Source: Thalassocella blandensis
GTDB lineage: Bacteria > Pseudomonadota > Gammaproteobacteria > Pseudomonadales > Cellvibrionaceae
NCBI GenBank assembly: GCA_902141825.1
Contig: CABFPG010000001.1
Location: 744,001-808,000, forward strand
Reading direction: 5' to 3'
Length of the DNA stretch: 64,000 bases
Shown here: positions 27,880 to 36,459 of the stretch, in pieces
Position numbering within the stretch: position 1 is the first letter of the stretch
Layout of the letters: each line of letters begins with the position of its first letter
The notes under the pieces: generated by a model
What the model was told of the DNA's origin: nothing
Seen by the model: the letters and a program-made list of their open reading frames with translations, nothing else
Database searches by the model: none
Translations under genes and position numbers: made by a program

Positions 27880-28328
27880 GAGCGCACCTTTAATTTTTAT
27901 TAAATGTTGCCTGTTAATTTGTCCCGCCAAAACTGCCAAGCGACTTCCATTTTTTACGAGCGACTTCCATTTTTTTAAGAGTAGGGCTGATACTACCGTG
28001 TCGAATCAGCCGCGTCGAAATGGCGATTGAATTTATTCACAGGGTAAGTGGCAAAAATGTGAAGAAAGTCTCTAGACCTTATCGTAATCATCGTTTTATG
28101 GCGGCTTAATCATTTAATCTCCTGCAACTTTTTTCATCCAACTTATTTCATAGAACTTATTTAAAGTGGCGACTATACAGAAAACCCTCTATTTCTCCGC
28201 GCCAATTACATGTTTCTTTAAGCGATTGAAAGCCAAACACAAGGTCGCCGCCCGGTCTTGAACTGAACCATCCTGCTCGCGTTAGTTTGCATCATTATGA
28301 AAAGTTGACTTTATATAAAACATAAGCA
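27880..28328. other. Intergenic region with a tandem repeat
   Basis: About 450 bases upstream of the thaumatin-like gene. Apart from the 20-bp tandem repeat at 27941-27980 and the promoter of the small basic genes at its right edge, I see no gene or strong structure. Confidence 0.5.
27941..27980. repeat. 20-bp tandem duplication upstream of the thaumatin-like gene
   Basis: Two adjacent 20-bp units share their first 15 bases (CGACTTCCATTTTTT). They lie about 60 bases upstream of the chosen start codon, where paired activator or repressor sites would be expected. Confidence 0.7.
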
Positions 28329-28356
28329 TAGACAAATGATATATTTTGTATATACT
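28329..28356 (+). promoter_or_regulatory. Probable sigma-70 promoter of the small basic genes
   Basis: TAGACA (28329-28334), 16 bases, TATACT (28351-28356), inside an A/T-rich stretch about 30 bases ahead of the first ATG. Confidence 0.5.
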
Positions 28357-28385
28357 TTATATATCTTCAGATATACAGACATTCT

Positions 28386-28586
28386 ATGGCAAACTCTAAA
28401 GCTAGTGCGAAGCCCGAACAGCGCAAAAAGCGCAAGTCGGGCAAAAAAGATGCTCAGTTACTTATCCGAATAAGTAGTGCCGAGCGTGATGAGTTCATCG
28501 AGCTGTGTGATGAACTGGACACCAGCGCTGCCAGGGAAATCCGTAAGTTTATCCGAGGGTTTATTCGGGAAAACAGTGAAGGCTGA
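28386..28586 (+). CDS. Small basic protein with ribbon-helix-helix-like tail
   Basis: A 66-aa protein: a highly basic N-terminal arm (residues 1-22, KRKSGKK) followed by DAQLLIRISSAERDEFIELCDELD and a second helix (AAREIRKFIRGFIREN). The strand-helix-helix order resembles ribbon-helix-helix DNA-binding proteins such as CopG/Arc, so a small regulator or nucleoid protein is likely. It precedes the lysine-rich mini-gene by about 50 bases in the same direction, under one promoter. Confidence 0.68.
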   Translation: MANSKASAKPEQRKKRKSGKKDAQLLIRISSAERDEFIELCDELDTSAAREIRKFIRGFIRENSEG

Positions 28587-28635
28587 AGATGTCAGATGAT
28601 CAATCGTCAATTAAGCGAAATGAGGAGCTAATATC

Positions 28636-28761
28636 ATGGCTAAAAAAACATCCAAGAAAGTGGTAAGCCTAAAGAAAGAAATTAAAGCACGTAAAGCGAA
28701 AATCGCCAAACAAGAAAGCAAGGTGAAAAAGCTGAAGAAAAAACTGAAAAAAGCTGCATAA
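28636..28761 (+). CDS. Lysine-rich 41-aa mini-protein
   Basis: A 42-codon frame (ATG 28636-28638, TAA 28759-28761) with a GAGGAG site 8 bases upstream and a strong terminator directly after it, which makes it convincing despite its size. Eighteen of 41 residues are lysine, arranged in a heptad-like helix (SLKKEIKARKAKIAKQESK). It would be a strongly cationic helix able to coat nucleic acid. I know no family for it. It is probably cotranscribed with the ribbon-helix-helix-like gene. Confidence 0.72.
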   Translation: MAKKTSKKVVSLKKEIKARKAKIAKQESKVKKLKKKLKKAA

Positions 28762-28771
28762 GCGATTCAGA

Positions 28772-28808
28772 AACAATAACCCCGCTACTGCGGGGCTATT
28801 GTTATTTT
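28772..28808 (+). terminator. Rho-independent terminator after the mini-protein gene
   Basis: CCCCGC/GCGGGG inner stem with TACT loop, extended by AACAATA/TATTGTT and followed by a T-rich tail. Confidence 0.88.
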
Positions 28809-28913
28809 AACGTTTAAAACACCAGAATATTTATCAATCCAAAATTTCACATTTCTTACTTTGCAAAATAATCATGATCAAGATGCTGCATACGCATCTA
28901 ATAAACATAAGTA

Positions 28914-29951
28914 TTAGCACAAAGAACTGAGAAAATCCGAAGGACTCATACCTGTCCATCGTTTGAAAGAACGCCTTAAATTAGCCTCATCGTAAAACCC
29001 CAGATAACTGGCTACCTGTTCATTGGTAAACCCCTCCGCCTTGAAAAGGTGAACTGCCGTTTCTAATCGGGCAGTATCCAAAAGCCATCGAAATTGAGAA
29101 TGATGACGCTTTAATTTTCGCTTAAGTGTAGCCGGGCTTAACCCCAACTCAACCGCCAGCCAGTCCAAATCAATGCCATGACGAATGTTTTCAAGGATGA
29201 GCTTATTCACCAGATAAATGAAACCGTCCTGCGACTTTTGATGAGATAAACTGCTATGTTTTTGCAACCCTCGCAAGTAAACATTATCAGAACCCGAAGG
29301 CCAGGGTTGATGTAGAAATTGACTATCCACAAACATGCGCGTTACAGCCCGGCTAAAACTGACGCTCCCACCTAAGTTAACTTCATATTGCTCCATATAA
29401 CTCGGTTCAACATAATCCAATTCATAACGCCAGGGAAACTGAATGCCCGATTGAGTTCTAAAAAACTCTCGAGTAGCAGCCAGCATCGCTTCGCATATAA
29501 ACACATGCTCAGACGTCTGCCCAAAACCAGACCGCCAAATAAGCCCACAACGACCCTGCTCAATAAAATACTCTGGCCTGAGCAGTGGAGAAAGTATTCC
29601 GCCGAATTTTTCTAATAATTGAAAGGCACCGTGGAGAGATGAGGCATGTTTTAAGAAATAACTATAATCTGAATAGGTTCCAGGCAATAGCCGCTGTCCA
29701 TAACGAAAAGAGAGGTCCGTTCCAGGATAGAGCTTACGGCAATTAGAAATAAACTTAAAATATTGCTCCGCTGAAATGCAGAGCTGACTATCTAAGAGGT
29801 CATCATAAAATATGCTGGTGCCATGCAATAATTTATGGCTATTGAACTCATGCTGCAACATCAAGTCCAGTAAAATGGCGGGCTGCCAATGCGCAGGAAT
29901 AAACTTGTCCTGAAGTTCCAGCCATGTACGCTCGTGATGAAAACTATTCAT
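28914..29951 (-). CDS. AraC-family transcriptional regulator
   Basis: A 345-aa regulator from the ATG at 29951; the frame is open further upstream (TTG at 29993 and beyond), so the start is uncertain. The N-terminal part (about 1-200) is the AraC effector domain of the arabinose-binding-like class (IPAHWQPAILLDLML...). The C-terminal part (about 245-345) holds two helix-turn-helix motifs (LDWLAVELGLSPATLKRKLKR and TNEQVASYLGFYDEANLRRSFKRWTGMSP), the second being the AraC signature. The effector is unknown. It lies 3' of the GGDEF-like gene, with a 9-bp tandem repeat in the junction, and the two probably form an operon. Confidence 0.88.
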   Translation of the reverse strand: MNSFHHERTWLELQDKFIPAHWQPAILLDLMLQHEFNSHKLLHGTSIFYDDLLDSQLCISAEQYFKFISNCRKLYPGTDLSFRYGQRLLPGTYSDYSYFLKHASSLHGAFQLLEKFGGILSPLLRPEYFIEQGRCGLIWRSGFGQTSEHVFICEAMLAATREFFRTQSGIQFPWRYELDYVEPSYMEQYEVNLGGSVSFSRAVTRMFVDSQFLHQPWPSGSDNVYLRGLQKHSSLSHQKSQDGFIYLVNKLILENIRHGIDLDWLAVELGLSPATLKRKLKRHHSQFRWLLDTARLETAVHLFKAEGFTNEQVASYLGFYDEANLRRSFKRWTGMSPSDFLSSLC

Positions 29952-30008
29952 TGCTTCAAACAACCTGGGATAACGAAGCCCGTCTTCGAACAACGATGTC
30001 GGAGTTCT

Positions 30009-30044
30009 CCCATTAAGCCCATTAAGCTCATTAAGCCCATTAAA
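30009..30044 (-). repeat. 9-bp tandem repeat (4 units) at the GGDEF/AraC junction
   Basis: Four units of about CCCATTAAG (the third has CT, the last ends AAA). On the minus strand each unit contains TTAATG, so stop (TAA) and start (ATG) triplets overlap repeatedly. In the frame of the AraC gene each unit reads Leu-Asn-Gly or Leu-Asn-Glu without a stop. Confidence 0.85.
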
Positions 30045-30960
30045 CCGCCACCAATTGCCCTAAAGCACTGCTATTTGTTTGTTGTTTTGCAAGTGCTAAA
30101 GCTTGTTTTGCACGCATTAAAATACTGTCGACCGAATCTTCTCTGGCACAAGCCAGGCCAACGCTTGCCGCCAGACGAACACGTTCACCCTGTAAGGTTT
30201 TAAACGCAAAATGTTCAATCGCCGCGATCAACTCCTGCCCAATCACATTCGCTTCGGCTTCTATGGTGTTTGCCAGCAGGATTGCATAGCGATCTCCAGC
30301 ATAACGACTCAAGAGATCATCATCCCTGAGGTTCAGCATGATCAATTCTGAAATGGCATGCAATATACGATCACCTTCTGCATTACCAAAACGCTGATTA
30401 ACGCGATTAAACTGATTGATATCTAAGAGTAACAGCGTAAATTTTCTTTTCACATGTTTCGCACTCAGGGCAATGCGAAGGTGATATTTAAAATAGTTCA
30501 GTTCGGTAATTTGCGTGACGGTATCCACTAACTGATGCTGGCGAAAGAGCTTTTCACGTTTTTTCAGTTGACGGTTTACAACTCCCTGCTCCTGCCGCCA
30601 AAAATAAAGTCCAACCGTCATCAGTATCATTCCAAGTGGCGATGCAACCGACTCAACAACACTATGCCACGGGGTCGATGCTCCCATATGGAATATTTCA
30701 TCAAGGGCGTCTTGAAAAACGCCTACAAAAAATGCCAATAACCCCGCCCCCATAAGATTGGTGACGCGCCCCCCAGGGCGAGCAGCCAGAATAAAATAAA
30801 GCCATAACAGAATAAGCAGCGCGGTTCCGCCCTCCCCCAAAATATCCAACCAATCCAGTTCATTCCAGGTTTTATTGGTTGTCAGCAGGGCATTTATTAA
30901 AAGCTGACCATATACCACCACACAAATGCCTAAGCACCACTTTTTATGTAACCCCAACAT
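30040..30960 (-). CDS. Membrane GGDEF-domain protein with degenerate active site
   Basis: A 306-aa inner-membrane protein: four predicted transmembrane helices in the first 125 residues, a short coiled coil, then a GGDEF-type domain (about 145-300). The fold markers are present (LLLLDINQFNRVNQRFGNAEGDRIL and the GLA strand), but the signature motif reads AGDRY (30286-30300, residue 221) instead of GG(D/E)EF, so cyclic-di-GMP synthesis is doubtful. Degenerate domains can bind GTP or act as protein-interaction modules. It is transcribed divergently from the TonB receptor/phytase operon and lies upstream of the AraC gene. Confidence 0.83.
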   Translation of the reverse strand: MLGLHKKWCLGICVVVYGQLLINALLTTNKTWNELDWLDILGEGGTALLILLWLYFILAARPGGRVTNLMGAGLLAFFVGVFQDALDEIFHMGASTPWHSVVESVASPLGMILMTVGLYFWRQEQGVVNRQLKKREKLFRQHQLVDTVTQITELNYFKYHLRIALSAKHVKRKFTLLLLDINQFNRVNQRFGNAEGDRILHAISELIMLNLRDDDLLSRYAGDRYAILLANTIEAEANVIGQELIAAIEHFAFKTLQGERVRLAASVGLACAREDSVDSILMRAKQALALAKQQTNSSALGQLVAV

Positions 30961-31281
30961 ACAAACACTCCAAATTCACCCGGGAAATTTTCACTCCGGT
31001 ATGTTTCAGTTTTACGTCGTAATTGTGACAGGCAAAAGTGACAGCGATATAACAAACACCCTGACCCGGTCATTTTAGCTCATAACATCGTTAACAATTT
31101 GTTGATATTGAGCACGCCAGCACCGGGATCAACATAATATCCCGCTGGAACAACAGTCATTTAAGATCAGGCTTTCCGATTAGAGCCTTATTTTCATGAC
31201 TCACGACAACAGAGGTAACACAATTGCCACAATGTGTATTTAGTGTCACAGCCACTATTAGAAAGCACGCGGAATCAGCAC
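30961..31281. other. Divergent regulatory region before the receptor/phytase operon
   Basis: About 320 bases. It contains the direct repeat GTGACAG (31025-31031 and 31038-31044, 13-bp period), which on the minus strand reads CTGTCAC twice. The 7-mer resembles a Pho-box half site, but the usual PhoB period is 11 bp, so I do not call it a Pho box. No gene is supported. Confidence 0.5.
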
Positions 31282-34119
31282 ATGAATACACGTAGTCAAC
31301 CTTTCAAAGTTAATTTGAAAACTGCCAGTCTGGCATTGGCCATTGGCGCACTTACCTCCATTCAAGCGCAGGCAGAAGCGACCATTCGTGGTCGCCTCAC
31401 CAATGCTTCAGGCAACCTGGGAATCGAAGGTGCGCTGATCAGTATCCAAGAAGTCAATTTGCAAACCACTACCAATCGGGATGGTCGCTATTCCTTTCCC
31501 GGGCTTCGCCAAGGGGATTACACCATGGTGATTGAGTATATTGGCAGCACTACGCAAACACGCAAAATTACCGTGAGTGATGAACAGGATGTAATCCAGT
31601 TGATTGCATTAGATGAAGAAAATCACCCCATGGAAGAAACACTTGTGATTGGACAAGCAGCGAGCTTAAACAAAGCCCTCAACAAACAACGTGCTGCGGA
31701 CAGTATTGTCAGTATTGTTAACGCTGACGCTATTGGCCAATACCCGGATGCCAACACGTCAGAAGCACTGCAACGCTTACCAGGGGTGTCCGTCGAAAAT
31801 GACCAGGGAGAAGGACGTTTTGTTCGCGTACGTGGCCTTGGTCCCAATTTTAATTCGGTTACAATTAATGGCAGTAAAGTTCCCTCCCCTAACAGTGGCG
31901 AGCGAGCGGTAGCACTCGATGTTGTGCCATCGGATCTACTCGAATCGTTAGAAGTGACCAAAACATTAACTCCCGACATGGATGCCGACTCTCTTGGCGG
32001 CACTATTAATGTAAAAAGCCTCTCCGCCTTTGATCGGGACGGTTTTTTTTACAAAGCCAATATCGAAACCAATTATGACGAACACACATCGCAATACAGC
32101 CCCAAGATTTCTCTCACATCCAGTCAAATGTTTAGCCTGGGTAAAAATGAGAATATTGGCATTGCCGGTGCCGTCAGCTGGTATGAACGCGACTTTGGTT
32201 CAGACAATGTTGAAACCGGTGGAAGCTGGAATTTTGAAGATCCCGTTATACTGGAAGAATTTGAGCAAAGAGAATATAACATTACTCGTAAGCGTGTGGG
32301 GGCAACCTTAAATTTTGACTGGCAGGCAACAGACCACACGAGCTTTTATTTACGCACACTATACAGTGAATACAGCGATGCAGAAGTTCGTTTAGCTAAT
32401 GGGTATGCGCTTTTCCGGTCTGAGCTGAACGAGGAAGGTGAACTTGAAAACGTTGAAGGAATTGCTGCCAATGATAGTGGCGAAGCAGAAATAACGCGCG
32501 AGATAAAGGACCGAAAAGAAACCCAGAAAATTCGCTCCTTCGTATTAGGCGGCACCAGTGAATGGCGTAGCTGGACATTGAACTATCGTTTAGGACTGGG
32601 AAAATCCAGCGAAGACACGCCGCTTTTTATTGACAGTGCGGCGTTCACCGGAGAGTTTGATGACGGCGTTTCATTCTCGGGCACTAGAATTATTCAAGCG
32701 CAACTGCCACCAGCGGCATTAGAAACTCAAAACTATGTACTGGATGAAGTAGAAACCGCCAGTCAGATCACGGAAGACACAGAAAATAACATCAAGTGGG
32801 ATGCTGAAAAGCGACTGACAATATCAACACTGCCCATCAGCATTAAGTTCGGTGCAAAAATAAGTCAACGCGAAAAAACCAGTGATGAACAGGTGTGGGT
32901 ATATGAGGACTTTGATGAACAAGGGTTCGGTCCGGAACAACTGCTGCTAAGTCACTATTCAGATGGCCATATTCAATACCAGTATGGCAACATGGGAGCG
33001 GCTATCCAAAGCAGTAAAATCTGGCAAGCCCTGTCCCCATTAGACCAACAGGCATTTATCGCTGAGGCGGATTCCATCGTCGCGGACTTTGAGTTACATG
33101 AAGACATTTCAGCCGCTTATCTGATGGGAACTGTTGATATCAATCAGTTGCGCCTTTTAGCGGGAGTTAGGTATGAAGGCACAGAGATCAACGCGTCAGG
33201 GATGGGATACGATGAGTATGAGGTTGAGGATGCAACAATTGTAGAAATATCCCCGAGAGAATTCGAAAAAACTTACCATCACACTTTACCTTCACTGCAC
33301 GCTCGATTAAAAATTAATAATAAAACGCAAGTAAGAGCTGCATGGACCAACGCGGTTGTACGTCCCACGTTCGAGCAGATAAGCCCAGGAAAGATAAGAG
33401 AGGACGATGAAGTTGAATTTGGAAACCCTAACCTGAAACCCTTAGAAGCATCGAACATCGATATTGGTATTGAGTATTATTCTGACTTTGCGAGTTATTT
33501 TTCAGCATTTGTGTTCACCAAAGACATAGATAATTTCATCTATGCTATCGACCTTGGATCTGCTGCAGACCCAATTCTGGTGGGACCCGGAGAATTCAGT
33601 GAAGCAAACACTTTTAAAAATGGTGATTCTGCAACTCTCACGGGGTTAGAGCTGGCTGCCAGTAAGAAATTTTCTGAACTACCTGCGCCGTGGAACGGCT
33701 TATTAGTTGCGGCCAATGGTACCTGGACAGATTCTGAAGCCAGCATTGAGTACCGGGAAGACGATACTTTCTTTACTCGCGAAATAACTATGCCGTCGCA
33801 GTCGGATTTCTCGGGCAATATTTCTGTCGGCTACGAAAATGACATGTTTTCATTTCGTATTGCAGCGAATTACAAATCTGAATATTTACTGGAAGTTACT
33901 GAAGCTGACAATGCTATGGGAGATGTCTGGGTGGACGAACAGCTCAGCTTTGATGTTCTTACTCGCTGGAACATTAGCAAACACATTCAAGCTTATTTGC
34001 AAGCGGTTAACCTCGGCGATGAACCTTATTACACCTACATAGGTAAAAAACACTATAACAACCAATACGAAGACTACGGACCAAGCTATCGCATTGGTTT
34101 TAATTTCGGACATTTTTAA
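31282..34119 (+). CDS. TonB-dependent receptor with carboxypeptidase-regulatory-like N-domain
   Basis: A 945-aa outer-membrane receptor. The ATG at 31282 opens on a signal peptide (about 1-32, ending SIQAQAE); a GTG 48 bases earlier is less likely. After it come a carboxypeptidase-regulatory-like beta-sandwich (about 34-115), a TonB box (EETLVIG), a plug (NADAIGQYPDANTSEALQRL, then RFVRVRGLGPNFN) and a barrel ending in SYRIGFNFGHF. It is followed after 62 bases by the phytase gene, so the receptor probably imports the products or substrate of phytate hydrolysis (inositol phosphates), a pairing known from several Proteobacteria. Confidence 0.92.
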   Translation: MNTRSQPFKVNLKTASLALAIGALTSIQAQAEATIRGRLTNASGNLGIEGALISIQEVNLQTTTNRDGRYSFPGLRQGDYTMVIEYIGSTTQTRKITVSDEQDVIQLIALDEENHPMEETLVIGQAASLNKALNKQRAADSIVSIVNADAIGQYPDANTSEALQRLPGVSVENDQGEGRFVRVRGLGPNFNSVTINGSKVPSPNSGERAVALDVVPSDLLESLEVTKTLTPDMDADSLGGTINVKSLSAFDRDGFFYKANIETNYDEHTSQYSPKISLTSSQMFSLGKNENIGIAGAVSWYERDFGSDNVETGGSWNFEDPVILEEFEQREYNITRKRVGATLNFDWQATDHTSFYLRTLYSEYSDAEVRLANGYALFRSELNEEGELENVEGIAANDSGEAEITREIKDRKETQKIRSFVLGGTSEWRSWTLNYRLGLGKSSEDTPLFIDSAAFTGEFDDGVSFSGTRIIQAQLPPAALETQNYVLDEVETASQITEDTENNIKWDAEKRLTISTLPISIKFGAKISQREKTSDEQVWVYEDFDEQGFGPEQLLLSHYSDGHIQYQYGNMGAAIQSSKIWQALSPLDQQAFIAEADSIVADFELHEDISAAYLMGTVDINQLRLLAGVRYEGTEINASGMGYDEYEVEDATIVEISPREFEKTYHHTLPSLHARLKINNKTQVRAAWTNAVVRPTFEQISPGKIREDDEVEFGNPNLKPLEASNIDIGIEYYSDFASYFSAFVFTKDIDNFIYAIDLGSAADPILVGPGEFSEANTFKNGDSATLTGLELAASKKFSELPAPWNGLLVAANGTWTDSEASIEYREDDTFFTREITMPSQSDFSGNISVGYENDMFSFRIAANYKSEYLLEVTEADNAMGDVWVDEQLSFDVLTRWNISKHIQAYLQAVNLGDEPYYTYIGKKHYNNQYEDYGPSYRIGFNFGHF

Positions 34120-34181
34120 ACTGTCCGAACAGGCGAACAATATAAATCTGAATATTAAAAAGACATAGGCACTCAATCTAA

Positions 34182-36248
34182 ATGATAAATAGAAAACTCT
34201 CTTCTTCAGGTTTGGCGAAAATTTTATTTACCAAAACTCTGAATTCAAAATCGTTTTACACGCGCCTGTTTTTGCTCTTGCTAACCGGCTCAACAATCAG
34301 TGGGTGCCAAACCAAAGTAGAATCCCTTCGGTTCAAACCGGCAGAGCAAATCAAACACATTACTCTCCCGGCCAGTAAATTAAGTGCAATCTTTCCTATC
34401 TCTGTCAGGGGTGATGTCAGCGGTGATGTCAATGATTCAAGACTTTGGGTCACCGCCAGCGAAGTCGATGGGCTATGGCTCATCAATGAGCACGGCGATA
34501 TCACGGCGAAGACGAAAGGCAAATATGAAGGCTTGGATTATCGCAGAATCGCCGATCAGGCTTTCTTAGTTACATTGGATAAGGAAACGGGGCGACCAGT
34601 TGTGTTTTCTTATAATCACAAGACCCCCACGGATATATTTTCAAACAAGATCACGCTAGACATCACCAACTTTGATATTGAAAGTCTGTGCTTATATCAA
34701 GACAACGCAAACAATATGTTTCTATTTCTACTCGACGACCGTGGTGGCGGAGAGCTCCGCTGGCTTCTAAGTGGAGACCACCCCTCTCCCTTACCCCCTT
34801 CATCAGAAAAGAAAAAGAACAATATTCTGGATAAAAAAGTGAAGCATCTGCGCCTCGCCCCTGGAATCACTTCCTGTACGGTAGATGATAAAAGCAATTC
34901 TCTCATTGTTGTAGAAGAAGATTTTGGTGTATGGCGTTACAACGCACACCCTGAAGGCAGCCTAGCGCGCACACTGATTCAGCATAGACAAACGGATAAG
35001 CAGGATCGACCAATCGCGGTAAGGCCATTAAGAAACGGGGCGTTCTTACTGTTAAATGAAAATTCCATTGAGCAATTCAGCTTAACGAAGGAAACGGATT
35101 TATCTGCCTCCTGGCAACTTAACAATAGCTACCCCATACAATTTGAAGAAGCAAAAGACATTGCCTGGTCACCGCTTAGCGCGAAATTTAATGCCCTTGT
35201 TCTAGATGAAGCGAGAGATCAACTTTGGTTTATTAACCTGCCTGTTGCCAGCCAGGCGAAAACGGCACACCATCAAAATGACGAGAAGTCTGACCAGCCG
35301 TTCCCCACGGTCACGGCAAAAGTAGAAACCGAACCGATGGATCGTTTCGGTGATGCGGCGGACGATTCTGCAATATGGGTGAACCCCCAAAATGCATTGC
35401 AAAGCCGAATACTGGCTACCAATAAAAAATGGGGTTTAGTCGTCTATGACTTGCAGGGGAATATCGTGCAGTCCCTTCCCAGTGGACACATTAACAATAT
35501 AGATATTCGTCAACACATCGCAGTTGCAAGTAACCGCAGCGATAACACCATGACCTTTTACCAAATTCACGCCGAGAATGGCACTGTACAAGAGTTAAAT
35601 AGCATCCCAACGGGATTGAATGATGTGTACGGAATTTGTCTTTACCAACCTCATGCAGATGCACTTTATACTTTTATTAACGATAAGGACGGTCGTTACT
35701 ATCAGTATAAGCTTGTTATTCACAAGCAAGAGGTCAAGGCAACACTGGTACGTGAGTTTTCTCTGCCGTCTCAACCCGAAGGTTGTGTCGCCGACGATAC
35801 AAGTGGAAATTTATTTGTCGGCGAAGAAGACCAAGGTATCTGGCTGTATTCAGCTGAACCCTCCGCCAGCACTGAGGGCAAACTTATCCTGCCACTCAGT
35901 TCGTATTTAGTCGCCGATGTGGAAGGCCTGGCACTCATCCAGAACAGTACAGGTCATTATCTGGTTGCATCGAGCCAGGGCAATCATAGTTTCGCGGTAT
36001 TTCAAGCGGACTCGCCTTACGCTTATCTCGGCAGTTTTCGCATTGGATTTAACGCATCCCTGTCCATTGACGGGGTTTCCGAGACCGACGGGATTGCATT
36101 GAGCGGTCTTGCTTTTGGAAAACAATTTCCACAAGGTCTTTTTATCGCCCAGGACGGTTACAATCTGATGCCGGAGGCACCGCAGAATTTTAAACTGGTG
36201 AGCTGGGCAGATATTATCAAAACGCTGAACTTCAATACTCCGCATTAA
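34182..36248 (+). CDS. Double beta-propeller phytase (lipoprotein)
   Basis: A 688-aa protein with a long N-terminal leader and a lipobox (ISGC, about Cys42). The body is two tandem beta-propeller phytase domains. The second (about 380-680) is the well-conserved one: FGDAADDSAIWVNP, LATNKKWGLVVYDL, PEGCVADD, VGEEDQGIWLY, the calcium and phosphate ligands of BPP enzymes. The first (about 70-370) is a degenerate copy: VNDSRLWV, ITSCTVDD, VVEEDFGVWRY. BPP enzymes release phosphate from calcium-phytate; in characterised dual-domain phytases the degenerate domain boosts the active one. Anchoring puts it at the cell surface or in the periplasm, next to its TonB receptor. Confidence 0.87.
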   Translation: MINRKLSSSGLAKILFTKTLNSKSFYTRLFLLLLTGSTISGCQTKVESLRFKPAEQIKHITLPASKLSAIFPISVRGDVSGDVNDSRLWVTASEVDGLWLINEHGDITAKTKGKYEGLDYRRIADQAFLVTLDKETGRPVVFSYNHKTPTDIFSNKITLDITNFDIESLCLYQDNANNMFLFLLDDRGGGELRWLLSGDHPSPLPPSSEKKKNNILDKKVKHLRLAPGITSCTVDDKSNSLIVVEEDFGVWRYNAHPEGSLARTLIQHRQTDKQDRPIAVRPLRNGAFLLLNENSIEQFSLTKETDLSASWQLNNSYPIQFEEAKDIAWSPLSAKFNALVLDEARDQLWFINLPVASQAKTAHHQNDEKSDQPFPTVTAKVETEPMDRFGDAADDSAIWVNPQNALQSRILATNKKWGLVVYDLQGNIVQSLPSGHINNIDIRQHIAVASNRSDNTMTFYQIHAENGTVQELNSIPTGLNDVYGICLYQPHADALYTFINDKDGRYYQYKLVIHKQEVKATLVREFSLPSQPEGCVADDTSGNLFVGEEDQGIWLYSAEPSASTEGKLILPLSSYLVADVEGLALIQNSTGHYLVASSQGNHSFAVFQADSPYAYLGSFRIGFNASLSIDGVSETDGIALSGLAFGKQFPQGLFIAQDGYNLMPEAPQNFKLVSWADIIKTLNFNTPH

Positions 36249-36260
36249 TATCCAGGTCCG

Positions 36261-36284
36261 AGGCCACAGCAATAACTGTGGCCT
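36261..36284 (+). terminator. Hairpin after the phytase gene
   Basis: AGGCCACAG/CTGTGGCCT, 9-bp perfect stem with a 6-base loop, 12 bases after the stop codon. The T run is weak, so termination may be partial. Confidence 0.65.
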
Positions 36285-36459
36285 TATTCAACGCTTGCGA
36301 TGCTAACAGATCACGACGTGAATCTGCTCAAATGCTTAACTCTGATGATCCTTAGTTTTAAAGACAGGCCTGGCACATCGTCTTTGTTAGTGTTTTTATC
36401 AAATGACGTTTATAAATGAGCTTTGATAGCCAAGCTTTAAAAATGGAACTTTTTTCTCT

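Noticed and set aside
31025-31044. PhoB box upstream of the phytase operon
   Set aside because: The half sites are right but spaced 13 bp rather than 11, and no -10/-35 context supports it.
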